Assembly (NCBI GenBank): GCA_022592445.1
Contig: JABYQR010000415.1
Location: forward strand, 1 to 37,661
Direction: 5' to 3'
Length of the DNA stretch: 37,661 nt
Origin: Cytidiella melzeri
Taxonomy: Eukaryota; Basidiomycota; Agaricomycetes; Polyporales; Irpicaceae
Shown: in pieces, positions 1-10,711 of the stretch
Layout: every line of letters begins with the position of its first letter
Numbering within the stretch: position 1 is the first letter of the stretch
Program-made: the position numbers and the translations under genes
The notes under the pieces: model-generated
What the model saw: only the letters and a program-made list of their open reading frames with translations
Database searches by the model: none
Told to the model about the DNA's origin: nothing

Positions 1-690
1 TCTTGGCCACTCGACTCGGGCTTGCCTGAGGTATCCTTGATGGCGTAGCGCTTCCTGTCAAGTTTGGGAGGGCTTGCTTCGGTGGCAGCTTCGCTGGACA
101 TGTTGGCGATCGTCTGACTGGTATTTCGATCGACGGCCTCGGTAGCTGCAGTAATAGCCTCGCTGTAGACTAGTGCTGCTGCCTCGTCGAGGCTTGCGCA
201 CTGCAAGGCAAAAATCAGTACGAAGCAAGGGGACAATGCGCGCATGGAAAACAAGGCGTACAAGCGGGGCATACATCAGCGACTCGCGACGCCATGTTGA
301 TGAACTTCTCGGTTATAGACTCGAGTTGTTCTGGGAAAAGGTCTGGAGCAGCAACACCTAGGACCGTCGCAAATGTATTGATAGACTGATCGTATGGCGT
401 TCGGCCGCGTACTAAGAGTCGTCCATCTCCGTAAGTACCATCGGTTCGTAGAGCTTGTTCGTTGGACCAAGCTGGTGAGACGAGGCTTTGTTCACTCAGG
501 CTGTTGTGGTACAGTGCGCTTGACAAGTGCGAAAGTGGCTGCCTCAGTAGTCGGTGGCGTCGTGGGCCGAGCCTCGGCGCCTTTCGGTACACAAAGCTCT
601 TATGGACAGCGTGGAGCAACAATAGACAAAGGCATCAGAGGTTCAACTGAGGTACTCACAGTACACAGCTTCTTTGCTTAGTGCACACAT
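1..690 (-). CDS. Unrecognised protein gene, 3' part outside window
   Basis: I do not recognise this protein. The best spliced model has exons 690-660, 580-525, 471-439, 385-275 and 200-1, open at the left edge; introns are 79, 53, 53 and 74 nt. Phases agree at each junction. The donor at 524 (GTCAAG) is weak; a GTACCA donor 12 nt downstream would give a 41-nt intron but an equally open frame. The product begins MCALSKEAVY, has a short Thr/Pro stretch, then an acidic helical-looking segment (FPEQLESITEKFINMASRV) and an Ala-rich acidic tail. No membrane segment or catalytic motif is visible. The transposon at 808 sits about 110 bp upstream of this ATG, so the native promoter has been pushed away. 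The 275-385 and 1-200 exons are the firmest; the first exon is the least certain. Confidence 0.45.
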
Positions 691-798
691 GCTGTGGGCA
701 GTGTGTCCGGTCAGCATCGAAACTCCATCTAACACACACACAGATGCCTTTGTCAGAAAGGCCTGGTAATTCCTGAAGCGCAGCAGCAGCAGGTTATC

Positions 799-807
799 GG
801 TACCAAC
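799..807. repeat. Target-site duplication, left copy (9 bp)
   Basis: GGTACCAAC lies directly outside the left terminal inverted repeat and is repeated exactly, in the same orientation, directly outside the right one (7591-7599). A perfect 9-bp match at both predefined ends is what a staggered-cut DNA transposition leaves. Confidence 0.85.
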
Positions 808-953
808 TAGTCTCGTACCCAGACCCTCAAGCAGACGTCGCCAGGGCTCCTTTCCTGATCAAGCTGCGGAGTTCGAAAAAGACAGTGCACTCCGCAGGCT
901 TGAGGGTCTGGTGTACTTCGCGGAGAGGGGTAGGGATCACTCCCACGTGACGT
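808..953 (+). repeat. Left terminal inverted repeat with internal foldback
   Basis: Matches the reverse complement of 7465-7590 in three blocks: 808-822 (13/15), about 866-882 (GCGG.GTTCGAAAAAGA, 16/17) and 906-953 (41/48). The blocks are separated by spacers that differ by 19 bp and 1 bp between ends. Within the repeat, 819-832 is a perfect 14-bp inverted repeat of 898-911, and 864-872 pairs with 889-897 (CTGCGGAGT/ACTCCGCAG), giving a nested hairpin. It probably contains the transposase binding sites, and it lies just upstream of the transposase gene. Confidence 0.8.
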
Positions 954-1084
954 CGATAGAGCCCATCATCGAGCGCCTAGATAATTGCAACGTCCGCGCG
1001 ACGAGCACTTTGTTTTTCCGTACCACCGCGAATCCATTTTTGTTCCTCCCGTCTGCCTGATACTCGTGCGATAATATCCTCAAC

Positions 1085-3973
1085 ATGCAAGCCTCTGATT
1101 TTCTTGACAACGGTGACCCTTTTTTCAACCTCGACGACGACGACAACGAATATCACGATGGAGAAGTCGAGCCATTGCCACCGGAAGCCCAGCTGCATGT
1201 CGACAACTCTTTCAAAACCGCGGGAGGACCGCTTGCTCGAACGACCTTATTCATGAGCCACCTAAGTACCCTTACCAATGCGGATATCGCCCTCAAGATG
1301 GCCAGCATCATCGAGCATATGGCCTCACTGCAGATGGACGTCACCACCTTCCTACATTTCTTGAGTTGGAATTTGAAGGTACCCGTTGACATGAAGCATG
1401 AGGAGGGAACTATCAGGTATGTACTCAAATACAATAAGTTGTATCCATTTGACCTCAACTCTCGTCAAGATACGCTCGAACAGCGCTCATGCATAGCGAA
1501 CAGCTGCCCGGCATCCTCAAGAACTGGCACAAGCCGCCACGACCACACAGCTGGGGTGTTCGCACTACGGCTGCTCGTAACGCTATGGACGATTGGGCGT
1601 TGGAGAATGTGACGGCACGCATCAATCGCGAGATGCGATTATTTGCGCCTCAGCTTTTGTCGCCGCCGCAGGACATCACTGAAGAATCCCTCCTTGCCAC
1701 AAGACTCAAGGACGACATTCCCGCTATGCAAGCCACTCAGCCTACCTTTTGGAAGCTGATGCACTCGCTCTCGTGCACTCCGCTTCAGGCGAAGCGGAAC
1801 AAGTACAAGAGCCACGAGCCGGTAAGATTGCTTCTCTCGTACCTCACCAATGCTGTACTGATCAATTTGCAGCGTATTTTCATTATCGGTGCAATGCTAC
1901 ACTATGGACGTTCCCACCACCGCTGCCGATATCAAAAATTTCTCAGCATCTATCTCAAGGCATCCGGACTTGCTGCGAAGGCAAACGACACCACGCACCT
2001 CTTCGGACTCACGATGAGTCAGAAGTGGATTTACAAAGGCATCGAGCAGCTGTCCGACTCCAACCGCCAGCGCATGATGGACGACATCATCCGTTACCTC
2101 TGGTTCGGCGGCCACGACAATCTCAACCTTGCGTTCAAGATCTACGAGCAGCGAGCCAACAAGCAGTCCCACTTCGACAACGGCACTGCGGGGACAATAT
2201 ACATCGTGAAGGACACCTCCGTACCACCTCCAAATCGAATTGCGTACATGGAACAGCGAGCACGTGAGTGCAAAAATCCTATCACCGCACTCGAGATCTT
2301 TCTCAAGGCCCGACACTTTGGACCTCGCCTCTATGAGCAACGCATTCATATAGTACTCAGCATACTCCTCGAAGCCCCCGAGTTTACAGACTGGGAGCAC
2401 AAGGCCAATGCTGCGTTAGCCTGTCCCACGCCGGTTCAGCAGCTTCCTATTGGTCTGGAGCATGCTACCGTCCAGCATGTCCTTGACACTGTGCATATGG
2501 AGGAGGGGACTCAGGAGGGTAACCGCCAAGTTATTGACGAGTGGAAGCGGCAGCTTGGCCTCACGGATGTCAAGGCAAGACAGGAGCCGATGGCGAACAG
2601 GCTTATCGTTTGGGTAGGCGATCAGCTCACCACGATTCGGCTGCGGTTTGTCAAGAGAGATCGAGCGTTCGATCTCAACTTCATCCAGCGATTCGAGCAG
2701 TTCCTGGAAATATTCGGCTGGTTCCACGCTCAAATTGCCCAAGAGTTCTCGATGCACAAGCAGTATCTCGGCAGCAGCGAGAATCTCGGTCTCAAGCACG
2801 CATTCGAAAATCTGAACCGCAAAGGGCTCAATACTACGTCAGTGCAAGGTGAGTTCTGCGATATATCCGAGAACTGTTTACTGATGAAGCTCTCATGCTA
2901 GGCAACTTTCATTATACCTTCCGCGAGGCGTTACGGCACACTGCTGAAGCTCGATTCCGAGACGTTTGGACGGTCGTGGCAGGTGTTGAAGAGCTCGCGG
3001 AGCTTCGTCAACGAACACCCCAAGAACTTCGAGATCTCGCGTGCAAGGTGGTTGACGAATACGCCTCTACAGAGGCTCTCGTCAAGCTTCGGCAACCTGA
3101 CAAGTCTCGTTCCGCCCAAGATGATCTTTTTGATCTCAGCGTGCAATTCAATCGTGACACACTCGACTTCCTCGACTTGGACGACTGCATCCGAACGGGT
3201 GATGTAGGGCGCATGGAGTATTTACTTCCGCGGCTGCTGTTCCGCTTCCATGGTGGCGGAAACCACAAGTATGCACATGAATTACTCGAGCTGATGCAAG
3301 GCTTGTGGCGCGAGTGGCCCGATGATCTTAAGTACGTACCTGTTCCTTTGAGTACTCACCGCTGAACAATTATTACAGGTCGTTCGTGATGCGCTTCTGT
3401 TGGCTTGCCAACACCACAGGCAAAAAGAACTCATTCCTCGCCTTTGACATGGTGCAGGAACACAATATCCGAGATATTAAGGTACACTTCTCATCCTTGT
3501 CCTCATCGACCGAGCTTACAAGTTTTTAGGTTACATTTGCAACTTTGGGACCGTACGCAACATGGGATTACATCAAGAGGATGTCGGCATCAATTCCTAC
3601 GCAACGTAAAATCAAGCATCACGTCGAACGTGAATTCAATCATTTCTGTCGCGGGCTGTCTCACACATCGCCAAGCCACCATGAGGACGTCGTTAAGCTG
3701 CAGGGGAAGTATCACGAGGCGAAGGCGCATGTCTTCAAGCCTGGTCGCCATCTAACATCGAACAACAAGGTTAAGGACGTTATGGCCCTTGGCTCTAATC
3801 CAAAGACCCTGCAGGCGATGATTGACAGATGGACAGAGAGACGATTGACAGAGAAGTCGGACAAGGAAATATTTGACGATGTAGATACATTGGTCCAGAG
3901 GTACAAGGACTCGATGTCGGTGAGGGCAAACAAGACTCACACAGAGCCAAGCACGAGTGTAGCACAGAATTGA
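1085..3973 (+). CDS. DUF6589 family protein, probable DDE transposase
   Basis: Six exons (1085-1416, 1470-1821, 1873-2848, 2902-3331, 3379-3481, 3530-3973) encode 878 aa; introns are 47-53 nt and all phases fit. The 1822-1872 intron is 51 nt without stops, so retaining it would keep the frame. The protein has an acidic N-terminus (residues about 9-30) and then the conserved DUF6589 body recognised by family memory: RYARTALMHSEQLP near 110, FGGHDN near 306, VWVGDQLT near 474, EARFRD near 569, and WREWPDDL and SASIPTQRK in the C-terminal third. D310 (HDN), D478 (GDQ) and E569 are my candidates for a DDE triad, placed by analogy only. As the larger gene of a TIR-bounded element it is the likely transposase. 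Its stop is 34 bp from the convergent helicase stop. Family assignment is strong; the catalytic role is inferred. Confidence 0.85.
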
Positions 3974-4007
3974 TAATATTCATGTACATACAACATTATT
4001 TGCAGAA

Positions 4008-7000
4008 TCAGCTTGTAGACGAGCGCGGATCTGCTTTCCATCGAAACTTTGAACTGCTTTGAGGCGGTGTTGGATACAGGAAGGGAGTCTGCAAAGACGA
4101 AGCGACAGGTGTCGATGTAGTGGTGGTGGGGGTATAGTAAGGCTGCCAAAGCGGCGCTGGAGCAATTGTGCTATGAGCTGAAGGCAACGGGTATACATGC
4201 GCTGGGCTTGTGGGAGAGGTCATGGAAATATGCGACAATGAGGTAACGGATGCTGGAGGACTGGGCATTTGAGTATAGTACATGGGAGGCCAAGGTTGCA
4301 ACACAGGCGTATGAGGCGTTAAGGGCAAGTATCCGGGTGTGACATGCTGAGACGTAGCATTGGGTGTATGCGGAACTGATGATGTCGGGCCTGAATAAGT
4401 GGATACAAAGGGAAAGGGGCTGGCTGGTTGTGCTGCAGGAGGAAGATAGACAGGAGTTGCGGGGGCATCAGGAGGGAGATAGACGGGAGTTGCGGGGGTA
4501 TGAATAGTGCTGCTTTGAAGAACAAGTGTCGAAGCTCCCATCGGATTGGCATAATAAGCTGGGGATAGCGTTGTAGTCTGTACTTCTCCAGGTTGTTTGC
4601 GCGGCTTTCCTCCTTTTGCAAAGCGCTTTACCTCGCGTTCTCCTGCGCGACGCTCACGTTCTTTTTCTTCTGTGATAGGCTTCATGCGTATCATTTCAGC
4701 CTTGCGTTCAGCTGCGCGCGATTGTATACCTGACTTGTTTTTCTTGAGCCAATCAGCATCCAGTTCTGCAATATGAGAGAGAGCACCCGGGCCAAGCTCC
4801 GAAGCAAAAGTCCAGCCGGGCAGAGCTAGGTTCAGATCGTCCATAGTCCTGATCTTAGCCTCAGATGCGAGAGTAGCTAGTACGTCGTCAGGCAGAAGAG
4901 TTGCTGGCAGAAACCCAGATTGTCGGTCGGATTCACGCCAGTAAGTATCTCGGAAGGCAAGTAGAGCAGTCTTGACGGAAGCTGCGCGGGCGCGGTTGCG
5001 TTTTGGGATCTCGGTCAAGAGCTGCTGCTGAGTGAAGTCATCAGGGCCAACTGGAGGAAGGATAGTAACCTCCGTTAGTCTGGCATTTAGGCGACGAATG
5101 AGGTTGAGAATCGCAACGTCATGTTCATTGATAGGACAGTCGAAATTGTGGCCTTTGCTGAGCAGACAATTGTCGCAGCAAATGACAATGCGTTCTGAAG
5201 GAATTTGAAAGGTCAGTAGAGCACGTCATGTTTAATAGAACTTGCCTTGCAGCGGCGGATCTGGGTTCTCAAAGTGTTGTCTCATAACCGCGCCACGACA
5301 GGACTCAGTAATAATGTACTCCCGCATGGTTGGCTCCATCTTCTTGCGATACTCGACGTCGGGATCATTCTCTAAGTCATCTTCTGGCATGTTGGCTGGA
5401 TTTGCGATCACATGGTTGCTATCCTCTTGGTCGGCGTGCTGTACCTGTTCAACCCCTTGTGCCTGATCTTCTTGTCGCTTTCGCTTCGGCCGAGGTGGTA
5501 CAGCCTCATCTATGTCTTCTTCCTTAACACTCGCCGTCGTGATAGCCCTTGTATTTTCTTTTGCTTGTGAGGCCTGTGGCTGGCGTTTCTTGGTCTGTTC
5601 AAAAACCGACGGCTCGACCAGCATCAAGGAGAAGGCCGACATGCCGTTGCGTCCTGCACGTCCAGCATGCTGTGCCCATTCAACTACACTTCTAGTAGCC
5701 TGAAACTGAATAGTTCGGGGAAGATGTGGAACGTCGAGACCCTACAAATAGGTGAGACATTGATTGCTTTGCATGACATGAAAATATGCTTACCATTCCT
5801 GCGGACTCTGTCGCAATGACTATCTTAATGCCTCCAAGCATAAACAACTGAATGACGAGCTGCTTCACTACGGAATCGCGTGTTGAGATGACAAAGTCAA
5901 TTTGCTCCCGAAGAGGTGAGTCGCGAGGGATCTGTCGGAGAAGATAAAGCCAGATTCGGATGGCAAGCTCGCGTGTGTTGACATAGATCAGTGCAGGAAC
6001 CAGTTCATCACCAGCGAGGCCTTCATCCAAGACAAAGTCCAGCGCGCCGTAGTCCGATGGACTCTTGAGTCGACAAACGACTGCGGTGATATTGTGACGT
6101 TCGTTTCCCAAGTTGAGAACGAACATTCTTTCCCGTGAGAACGCAAGCTTGTTAAGCAGCTCACGGAGCATGTCTGGAGTAAGTGTGGCGGTGCAGAAAA
6201 AGATGGGTTTGCGAGTCATAAGTGAGCGCGTTTTCTCGACTTCACCAAAGTCTCGCCGGAACTCTTTCCCCCATTCCAGAACGCAGTGGGCCTCGTCAAT
6301 CACCGTGGCTACAACATTCTTCATCCAGTACGCGCTTCGAACAAGCAGGGAGAATCGAGGGTGCCGGAAGATCATCTCGGGGGAGGTAATAATGGCCCGG
6401 ATCTCGTCGTTCTCAAGTCTCTGATCAAGAAATGGTGAGACAATTCATCTGGGACAATAACTTGACTGACCTTGTGAAGTTCATCGGAATATGTCTCCCC
6501 GTTTACAGCGGCTGCCTCAATTCCCCTGCGACTAAATCTTGCTGCCTGGTATGAGCGCATATAGTGAGTTTTGAGTGTAATTTCGTCTAACAAGGCTCAC
6601 CTGGTCGACTTCAAGCGCATTGAGCGTTGAGATGACAATTATCTTGCTCTTACCAGTAGGGTCCGCAAAGAGCATGAGCATGAACGCTTCTGTCTTTCCG
6701 GAGCCAGTGCTGCAGATCAAACCGGTGTCGATCCCAAGAAATGCAGCTTCGGCGCAGTCTTTTTGATACCACCGAGGAACCATACCACCCGTCCGATAAC
6801 TCAGCTCGGACTCCATTCGTACTTGGGTGATGAACGAGGAGTAACAGCGATCCTTGTCCTTGGTCGCGGCTTCTCTAGCCTCCTCGAGTGTCTGATAGGA
6901 ACTAATGTGCTGCTTTGTCTTTGGGCACGCAGGAGGCAAGAGATTTTCGCCCTCAGTTTGAGGCTTTTCTGCATCTTTTACGGAGCTATCAGGACCTTGA

Positions 7001-7083
7001 GTTGTAGTGAGGGCGTTGCGCCGGACAGACTTTGACGTCGAAGACCTCTTATTAGCAGTAGGGAGCGGAGCGGAGCGCATCAT
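4008..7083 (-). CDS. RecQ-like SF2 DNA helicase of the transposon
   Basis: Five exons (7083-6601, 6545-6471, 6420-5794, 5741-5246, 5194-4008) encode 955 aa; introns are 50-55 nt. The last intron uses a GC donor (AAG then GCAAGT), and no GT donor there keeps the frame. All SF2/RecQ motifs are present: I STGSGKT (125-131), Ia ISTLNALEVDQ (151-161), Ib TSPEM, II DEAH (228-231), III FCTAT (261-265), V ATESAGMGLDVP (around 389-400), VI QHAGRAGR (419-426). The third motif has T where S is usual. A Cys-rich patch (ITESC then VICCDNC) spans the fourth splice junction and could be a RecQ-type zinc site. The C-terminal 200 residues are Pro/Thr/Ser-rich with a duplicated TPVYLPP motif. A 3'-to-5' helicase activity is expected from the family, perhaps in processing transposition intermediates. 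It reads as intact. Confidence 0.88.
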
Positions 7084-7464
7084 GATGGAATATAGCAGTA
7101 AACGAGTGGGTTAAAGCATATTATTATAAGCTAATAACCTATAGGAGCTTTTGAGGGAAGGGACCGAGGACAGAGCGAGGGAGAGAGGATGGGAGCGCAG
7201 GTCGCGCGAGCACGATAATAATAAACGCCCGATAATGGACGCGTTGTGGACGCGTCGCGTCGCGTCAGGTAGCTTCAAGTCGTCTGTGGGCTCGGGGATT
7301 GAGAGTACACACTATTCAACTTTCTTGGCATTAGGTTATGACTATACAAATGAAATGGCCTCCAAGCTTTGTCGATAGGATCGACAGTGGCCAGTCTTAA
7401 ATTACTTTACTGTACGGCCACTCGGCGCTTGCAACGGACGTGTGTGTGGTGAATGCGATCAGAT

Positions 7465-7590
7465 ACATCACGTGGGGGTGATCACTACCCCTCTCTACGA
7501 AATTCACCAGACGTTTAGCTGCCTCTCCGTCTTCTCTTTTTCGAACCCCGCCCCCAAATAGGCAAAGCTAAACGGCTGGTTCCGAGACTA
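7465..7590 (-). repeat. Right terminal inverted repeat with internal foldback
   Basis: Inverted counterpart of 808-953. It too folds on itself: 7507-7520 pairs with 7566-7579 at 13 of 14 positions, across a 45-bp spacer. The arm core is CGTTTAGCT here but CCCTCAAGC in the left terminus, so the two ends keep pairing rather than sequence. The interval 7084-7464, between this repeat and the helicase ATG, is purine-rich near 7150-7200 and otherwise AT-rich. I see no gene in it; it presumably holds the helicase promoter. Confidence 0.8.
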
Positions 7591-7599
7591 GGTACCAAC
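7591..7599. repeat. Target-site duplication, right copy (9 bp)
   Basis: GGTACCAAC, identical to 799-807 and immediately outside the right terminal repeat. Confidence 0.85.
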
Positions 7600-7920
7600 A
7601 CGAATGAGTGGAAAGTCGAATGCAAGTTTGGACATGCCCATTTTGGAAATTACACGGCCATCACCGACGGCCGGCGAATCCACATATCCGGACAAATTCC
7701 TGGATCCTGGCCATGTTAAACTAGCAAATTCTTCCCTTTCTGATTCAGGTTTTCGAAACCTACGAAACACGCCCGTCTCTGAACAACTGGCGTAGACAAG
7801 CGCAAGATCGGATTTGGGCAGTCAAGACAACGTGCAAGAACAAGAGGTTCGGATCCTCATGCAAGTAAGCAAATCTCGTCGCATGAACAGCACAATGTAT
7901 ATCCCCTGAGCGTGTTATAC
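7600..7920. other. Intergenic stretch, no gene seen
   Basis: This lies between the transposon and the 3' end of the metallophosphatase gene. Together with the bases left of 799 it is the original intergenic region into which the element jumped. No splice-supported ORF, tRNA or repeat was seen. Confidence 0.5.
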
Positions 7921-10711
7921 CTAGCTCCTTCCCTCGTCTTTAAGTCTGCCGTCGATGACGGGATGGATGATTACCAGATCCTCCTCGCCAAGTTGTTGGT
8001 TTTGGACTTGCTCCCCAATGGCGTCCTCCTGATCATGAGTGCTCGCCCTTGCCTTTGAGCCATCGAAACAATCGACGTCGCTCATGTGTTCTTTAGTTGT
8101 GATGTGAATAGAATCTTTGTAATGCGCTCGAGACCAGCGAACGGCCAGATGCATCGCGTGACGCCATTTGCTTACTGCGTCTCTCCTTGCGCTTTTCTTG
8201 TATCGATCTTGCCGTGCTTGCTCCCTCTCGATGAGACCTTTCGTCGCAGAGTCCAAGAGCGTCTCTATGCGCTCTTGAGACTTCATCTTAGACATGCGGT
8301 TGACAAAACGACAGCCTAACCCAACGACGCTCAGTGATGATCCGTTCACTTGACTAATCGTGCTCTTACCGAGGAGGTATTTGCGCACGATCGTGCTCAT
8401 CAACTGACCACTCTCGTCATCTACCAGATACTTGCTGCCTTTGAACGCTTCGAAACCATCATGGCCCTGCGCCATGTATTCTCGAGTCACAAGCTTGTAC
8501 TTGCGACCTCCCTTCATCCGCTTCACCTCCGCTAGATCATGCAATTCTGATGCTCCTTGTGCTGAAATTTGTGAAAGGCTTGTCACAGACGTCGCCGCCG
8601 GGGACGAGGATCCACTGTGATACGGAGTCAATGCCCGGCTTGCTGACGGCTCTTCCACAAGCCATACTCCTAAAACACGTTGTCCTGCAGGGCGGCGGGA
8701 GTCCCATGAGACGCGAAAACCAGATACGACGGGGAAACGTCTAGTGTGCGATAAGTGTCGGATGGAAGACAAAACAAGAAAGCACACACCCTTCTTGCGC
8801 AGGCCAGGTGGACAAAGAGGATTCTAGCGCAGCCCAAAGGCTCTCGCCGTCTACTTCGAGGACCACGATGGGATCTTCGAATGGTAAAATCTCAAGTATA
8901 TCGCCGAGAGTGACCACACCTTCGATGCTCGCTCAACGAGTTTTCTTTCTTGCAACAAGTATGAGACAGCCTACGCACCAGGTCCATATGTTGAGTCACC
9001 GCGAATGGTTCCTGCACAGATAAATACACCATCTGATCCACCTCCTCCTTCGAGACATAGTGCCTCATCATATGCATGCCTCAGAACATCCGAAAACCAG
9101 TTCCCTGAAGCAGACTATCATCCCCATGAGTGAACGATACATGAGCATAGATTTGAACGATGAACTGACCTCGCCTATTCGAACTACAGAGGAACGGCAA
9201 TCTATCTCCACGTCCGTTTTGCATACCGGCGCTTTCAGTGCATCTGACACAGAGGATAAGAGCTTCTCCAGTAGCTTAGAGATTCGGTCGCTGGACTTCG
9301 AACCAGGCTGCGTGCAGTGTCTTATACCTGCAAAGCCAAAGTCAACAGAATATCGAGCGTCCCTCGGCGGATAAAACGCACCTCTGACACCCTTGATGAG
9401 CTTATTTCTTACGCTGCCCTTTGGCGCATCTTTGAGTTCTAGCGTAAACTCGCTCAGATCTCGGAAGTCCGTGCCACTCTTCACCACAAGAACATCGCCT
9501 TCATCCTTCTCAGCACCTAGTACTTCGGAACAGACATCGTAGCCATTCCACGAAGTTACTCCTTTCGATATATAGTACAGATGGTCGTGGCCTCCCAAGA
9601 TGATGTCGACGCCGTGAGAAGAAGCTGTCTGTTTTCCCTCTTGGACAGCAGGAGAGTGCGCGCTCAACGCCTTCGCGAAGACAATATCCTAGAGAGGGGA
9701 TATAAGTTGATCAGCATGCTGATGTAACTGCCGACTAGAATTGCTGACATTGGGTATCCTAGGTCGATGTTCAGATTTGCCATATCGTATCTTAGTATTG
9801 TATGATTACGAGCTTACCGGGCATGGGTGAGGGCAACAATAATGTCGCACTTGTGCTCGCCATTTGGATCCCGAAGCTTTTTTGACAATTCCATGCCTAC
9901 TTCAGTCACGTCTCGGTATTTGAACTCGGGAGGCCATGAAGACACTGTCGCTATCCACTCCCTGCATGCGGCAGATGATTAAGAAGTGCTTGTGTGGTTC
10001 AGCAGATCCTCACTTCTCCACAAGACCAATGACGCCGATGCGTACGCCTACGCGCTCAAGCACTACGAACTCGAGCAACGGCTCCGGTGTCTTGGATGTC
10101 TTGGCATCGATGATGTTGCTGAGTAGCCAGGGCTGTAGAAAATAGCGATAAGCCTCCTCACATCATTCCTTCGTACACGTACGTACAAATTTTGTGTCAG
10201 ATATTAGCTTGGATAAGTGAGGATATCCTTTCAAAATGACGCTCAGATTATAGCATCCGGCGGAGGGTGAACGGGGTCGGATTCACCGAAATCAAAATCA
10301 TGGTTCCCTATGGACAGATGGGAGTGTCAAGACATATTGAGGTGGTGAGAGGTTGATCTCTGACCTGTCAGGGATACGTCCGGGGCAATCTCATTCACTA
10401 CGGGGACCTGTACTTCGCATGTTTTGGACCAATCAGCAACAAGCTCGCACAAGCTCTGCTATAACCAGTTTGGTGCGTACCATATGACTGCCTCTGGTAA
10501 CTGAGCTCTCCGTCGAGGGCGCAAATATATCTCCAGAGAATAGCACCAAGCCATCACGCTTACCATCCTCGCGCTGTGCCCAGGAATTACGCACGTCGTC
10601 GAGCATGGCTGCCCATTGCGTGACATCGATAGTGTCACCCGACGAAGGAGAAACTTTGAACGGCTGGACGCGATATACGTCGTTGAAGTGCAGCAGAGGT
10701 AGATAGACCAT
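7921..10711 (-). CDS. 5'-nucleotidase/UshA-type metallophosphatase
   Basis: Twelve exons (10711-10481, 10407-10365, 10307-10287, 10227-10187, 10132-10014, 9961-9818, 9758-9749, 9688-9382, 9327-9170, 9114-8979, 8919-8790, 8740-7921) encode 719 aa. The metal-site motifs of the calcineurin-like phosphoesterase fold are all present: LHFNDVYRV (7-15), FSGDIFAPS (near 57), GNHDFDFG (92-99), THAR (197-200) and GGHDH (235-239). A 5'-nucleotidase C-terminal domain follows, with SASGNWFSDVLRHAYDEAL, FICAGTIRGDS and EILPFEDP. There is no signal peptide or GPI signal, so a cytosolic enzyme hydrolysing nucleotide or related phosphomonoesters is likely; the exact substrate cannot be read. Exon 7 is only 10 nt and is needed for the frame. 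The C-terminal 270 residues are a basic, charged extension. The promoter is shared with the divergent D-lactate dehydrogenase gene. Confidence 0.87.

Larger units (their letters stand above)
808..7590. mobile_element. Two-gene DNA transposon (DUF6589 transposase + RecQ-like helicase)
   Basis: A 6783-bp element bounded by inverted termini (TAGTCTCGTACCCAG on the left, TAGTCTCGGAACCAG read inward from the right) and by the direct repeat GGTACCAAC. Inside are only two genes, convergent: a probable DDE transposase (DUF6589 family, plus strand) and a RecQ-like SF2 helicase (minus strand). Both are open over their whole length once short introns are removed, so the copy looks potentially autonomous and fairly young, although the termini have diverged from each other. 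The pairing of a DDE-type protein with a RecQ-like helicase resembles the AcademH group of Academ transposons as I recall it. The Academ duplications I know are 3-4 bp, so the 9-bp duplication may mark a distinct lineage. That assignment is inference. Confidence 0.85.

Noticed and set aside
820..910. The nested inverted repeat read as a transcription terminator of the left host gene or a separate MITE
   Set aside because: It lies inside the terminal repeat of the transposon and has a counterpart at the other end, so it belongs to the element.
1489..2901. A continuous 470-codon ORF starting at ATG 1489
   Set aside because: It runs through a stop-free 51-nt intron (1822-1872) and into the intron at 2849; the conserved DUF6589 sequence is better restored by starting at 1085 and splicing.
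4008..5018. Separate minus-strand gene of 336 codons between transposase and helicase
   Set aside because: It joins the helicase in frame through the 5195-5245 GC-AG intron; the combined coding length is an exact multiple of three and the junction lies in a Cys-rich domain.
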